Shown here piece after piece: positions 61,886 to 64,000 of a stretch of DNA of 64,000 nt. A program made the translations under genes and the position numbers. The notes under the pieces are model-generated. The model was not told the origin of the DNA and searched no databases. It worked only from the letters and a program-made list of their open reading frames with translations. The stretch comes from Eubacteriales bacterium mix99 (GTDB taxonomy: Bacteria > Bacillota > Clostridia > Caldicoprobacterales > DTU083): positions 1,024,500-1,088,499 of the forward strand of contig CP121690.1 of the NCBI GenBank assembly GCA_038396605.1. The letters are read 5' to 3'. The first letter of the stretch is position 1, and every line of letters starts with the position of its first letter.

Positions 61886-62833
61886 TTATTTCCGTGCCTC
61901 GGCTTTCTTCATAAATCGGTCTGTTTTCACGATAAAACGACTATGGGTTCCGTGACCGATTTCCCCTGTATTGTCACGGGCGGTGACGGCAAAGCCGATC
62001 TTTCTTCCTGTCACCTCAGTGATCTCGGCGGTTGCAGTAATCTTTGCACCCCGGGGACTTGCTGCGGTATGTTCGACAGAGATTGCCGTTCCTACGGAAG
62101 TCTGACCGGATTCCAGGCAATCGGACAGGCATTTGCAGGAAGCCTGTTCCATGAGCGCCGTCAGGGCTGGTGTGGCAAGCACCGGCAGCGACCCGCTTTT
62201 TATCGAGGCAGCGGTATCGGTATCCTCCGCCGTTTTGCTTACAATGGCGGTTTTCCCTATCAGCGGATGAGGACTTTTCTGCGCCTGATAGTCTTCTGCA
62301 AGGATGGCATAGTAAGCACTGTCGCAGATCCCCTGTTTGTTTCTGTCTGCCTGTCGCATGGTACCTTCATAATGCATGCCGGCTTTTTTCATTACATTTC
62401 CGGAATGGGGGTTTCGTATGTCATGCCGGGAATCGATACGATTCACACCGACTTCCTCAAAGAAGAACCGGATCAATTCGGATAAAGCTTCTGAAGTATA
62501 GCCATGATGCCACCAGGCTTTGCCGATGCAATAGCCGATATGAACGCTGTTCACCTTGTCGTCGCGATGGACGACGCTGATGCTGCCGATTGGCTCTCCA
62601 GGGAATTTTGGTACAATTGCCCAGCAGTAAAAGTCGGATTTCTCATAGGACTCTGTCCAGTTTTTCAGTATTCGTCTGGTTTCCACAATGTCTCCATGGG
62701 GGCTCCACGTCAGATACTTTGTCACTTCCGGGTCATTTGCCCAGTTGCGGAACATGGCCTCCGCATCGTTCCCCGTGAAGCGGCGCAGCAGCAACTGCTT
62801 TGTTTCAAGTGTACACGTGCCTTTGTGTGTCAT
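61886..62833 (-). CDS. Fusion of a RimJ-type GNAT acetyltransferase and a FlK-like thioesterase
   Basis: A 315-residue two-domain protein. Residues about 8-175 form a GNAT domain of the RimJ/L type: LETKQLLLRRFTGNDAEAMFRNWANDPEVTKYL at the start, PIGSISV, IGYCIGKAWWHHGYTSEAL (acetyl-CoA site) and RHDIRNPHSGNVMKKAGM. Residues about 185-315 resemble the hotdog thioesterase of the FlK/COG5496 group: PVLATPALTALMEQA, GQTSVGTAISVEHTAASPRGAKITATAEI and GRKIGFAVTARDNTGEIGHGTHSRFIV. The usual active-site Glu (in ALMEQA), Thr (SVGT) and His (VEHTA) are in place. The two halves are normally separate proteins. ATG 62833 has GGGAGG upstream. Confidence 0.85.
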   Translation of the reverse strand: MTHKGTCTLETKQLLLRRFTGNDAEAMFRNWANDPEVTKYLTWSPHGDIVETRRILKNWTESYEKSDFYCWAIVPKFPGEPIGSISVVHRDDKVNSVHIGYCIGKAWWHHGYTSEALSELIRFFFEEVGVNRIDSRHDIRNPHSGNVMKKAGMHYEGTMRQADRNKQGICDSAYYAILAEDYQAQKSPHPLIGKTAIVSKTAEDTDTAASIKSGSLPVLATPALTALMEQASCKCLSDCLESGQTSVGTAISVEHTAASPRGAKITATAEITEVTGRKIGFAVTARDNTGEIGHGTHSRFIVKTDRFMKKAEARK

Positions 62834-62914
62834 ATCATCCTTCCTCCCTGGATCCATTGAAAATCAGCAAAGACTTTTTGTTGGGCTTTATTTTATCACA
62901 CAAATATTGTCCTG

Positions 62915-63484
62915 TCATCTTTCTTCCGCCAGAACTACCCGGCCGGAGTGCCGGGTGCTCTTCATGTCAATGATCCGCTGATTGGAAGAGCCGCGGAACA
63001 GCAGCTCATAACTCTTCTTTTCCTGTACGAACGGGCCGTCCACCAGAATATCCACGGCATTCAGCAGACTGCTCCAATCGGGATGAACCGCAGCACGGCG
63101 GAAAAGTTCCTCATAGGTATAGCCGCTGTAAACAAGGACATTCCAATCCTTATTTTGTTTTTTCACTTGCCTGGCCAGCTCTGCAAAGGCAGCTGCCTGT
63201 TCAAAAGGCTCCCCGCCGCTGAACGTGATGCCATCCAGCAGCGGGTTTTTCTTCATATCCCGGAGGACAGAGCCGATCTTCAACACGCTTCCCCCGTCAA
63301 AGGGCTGGGTCTGGGGATTGTGGCATCCCGGACAGCGGTGTCTGCACCCCTGGGCAAAGACCACATACCGGATCCCCGGACCGTCGACAATGGATTCCGG
63401 AATGACACCGGCGACCTGTAATGTGGCCGATGGAGCTATTGTCCGGATTGTTTTCACCATATTTGTTGTTGCTTTAGTTAACAT
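62915..63484 (-). CDS. nrdG: Anaerobic ribonucleotide reductase activase NrdG
   Basis: A 189-residue radical SAM protein that puts the glycyl radical on NrdD. The cluster cysteines are C47-x3-C51-x2-C54 (CRHRCPGC), with GITFSGGEPFEQ as the SAM-binding segment. It lies 28 bases downstream of nrdD on the minus strand. ATGs at residue 9 is an alternative start. It requires anaerobic growth. Confidence 0.95.
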   Translation of the reverse strand: MLTKATTNMVKTIRTIAPSATLQVAGVIPESIVDGPGIRYVVFAQGCRHRCPGCHNPQTQPFDGGSVLKIGSVLRDMKKNPLLDGITFSGGEPFEQAAAFAELARQVKKQNKDWNVLVYSGYTYEELFRRAAVHPDWSSLLNAVDILVDGPFVQEKKSYELLFRGSSNQRIIDMKSTRHSGRVVLAEER

Positions 63485-63512
63485 AACATCTCATGCCCTT
63501 TCTTCCAATGGT

Positions 63513-64000
63513 TCAGAAACTGCCGGCAAAATGCTTGACCCGGTCCCTTACTTCCGCTTTCTTGGCATCGTTGAAGTTGTCCAGGGTTCCCACCAGATAG
63601 CCGGTGATTCTCCGGATCCGCTCAAATTTCACATCTCCTTCCTTTCTGCCGCAGGATGGGCAGGTGTCATTTATAATTCCCGTAAACCCGCACACCGGAT
63701 CCCGATCCACCGGATGGTTTATGGATCCGTAACCCACTCCGGTCTCCTTCATGGCCCGGATAATCTTTTCAAAGGCGGGAAGATTCTTCAGGGGATCCCC
63801 GTCCAGCTCCACATAGGTGATGTGTCCGGCATTGGTCAGCTCGTGATACGGAGCCTCCAGGCGGATCTTATCAAAGGCGCTGATCTCATAATAGACCGGG
63901 ATATGGAAGCTGTTTGTATAGTATTCCCGATCGGTGATTCCCGGTATGGAGCCATAGATTTTCCGATCCATTTCAACAAAACGACCGGACAGTCCTTCCG
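63513..64000 (-). CDS. nrdD: Anaerobic ribonucleoside-triphosphate reductase NrdD, C-terminal part
   Basis: The C-terminal 160 or so residues of the class III reductase; the frame is open to the window edge. It shows GRFVEMDRKIYGSIPGITDREYYTNSFHIPVYY, NAGHITYVELDGDPLKN, the zinc region DPVCGFTGIINDTCPSCGR and the glycyl-radical segment RRITGYLVGTLDNFND. It makes deoxynucleotides without oxygen. Only one end is seen. Confidence 0.95.
   Translation of the reverse strand, partial: EGLSGRFVEMDRKIYGSIPGITDREYYTNSFHIPVYYEISAFDKIRLEAPYHELTNAGHITYVELDGDPLKNLPAFEKIIRAMKETGVGYGSINHPVDRDPVCGFTGIINDTCPSCGRKEGDVKFERIRRITGYLVGTLDNFNDAKKAEVRDRVKHFAGSF

Noticed and set aside
1-64000. CRISPR array, prophage, rRNA operon, intact transposase
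   Set aside because: None seen: no regularly spaced repeats, phage structural genes, rRNA sequence or transposase motifs.

Overview
The window reads as origin-proximal chromosome of an anaerobic, spore-forming Firmicute, most likely class Clostridia. The order noc, parA (soj), parB (spo0J), two perfect parS sites, yyaC, then rpsF-ssb-rpsR, DUF2232 (yybS-like), gdpP, rplI and dnaB follows the layout seen left of oriC in Bacillus and Clostridia. The spore-type protein YyaC, the oxygen-sensitive class III ribonucleotide reductase genes nrdD/nrdG at the right edge, the T-box leader, sigma-A promoters of TTGACA-17-TATAAT type and strong AGGAGG ribosome sites support this. I cannot name the genus.

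Layout. 1-2.4 kb: end of noc, a GDT1-type membrane gene, parA, parB, parS. 2.4-9.9 kb: mostly minus-strand genes (CvpA, DUF5711, UPF0180, DUF4446, a membrane-anchored surface protein, HelD-like helicase) around yyaC. 10.2-23.1 kb: plus-strand genes: an orphan membrane/GAF sensor, a small orphan, moxR-DUF58-DUF4129, glnA, a C26 amidohydrolase, DUF951, lipB-lipA, DUF2207, LemA and an M23 peptidase. 23.3-29.3 kb: a complete oligopeptide ABC importer oppBCDFA with a near-consensus promoter and a terminator shared with convergent nagB. 30.2-34.3 kb: YitT, PepV-type dipeptidase, nitroreductase and a NYN/OST-HTH protein. 34.35-37.6 kb: a tryptophan T-box riboswitch (specifier UGG) driving trpXYZ. 37.6-46.8 kb: ribosomal, replication and c-di-AMP genes, an SGNH hydrolase and a MecA-type class B PBP. 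46.9-56.4 kb: an accessory island with decayed gene fragments, a membrane AraC-type sensor-regulator, a sugar-type ABC importer lacking its own ATPase, and two flavoproteins. 56.5-61.3 kb: a DnaC-like loader and a DnaD protein with four C-terminal repeats on the minus strand, a DUF1858 redox protein, an intergenic DnaA-box cluster and a COG2509 flavoprotein. 61.3-61.8 kb: a four-tRNA operon (Lys-Glu-Asp-Thr) with clear promoter and terminator. 61.9-64 kb: a GNAT-thioesterase fusion, nrdG and the end of nrdD.

How it fits together. Most genes serve chromosome segregation, replication, translation and envelope homeostasis. Nutrient uptake is represented by three ABC systems (peptides, tryptophan, and an unknown probable glycan-derived solute). 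The best candidates for undescribed biology are the 47.5-56.4 kb regulator/importer/two-flavoprotein cluster, the DnaA-box cluster beside the dnaD/dnaC pair, the four-repeat DnaD, the GNAT-thioesterase fusion, and a 41-bp duplication of the trpY start region that creates a coupled micro-ORF. No CRISPR array, prophage, rRNA gene or intact insertion sequence was recognised.
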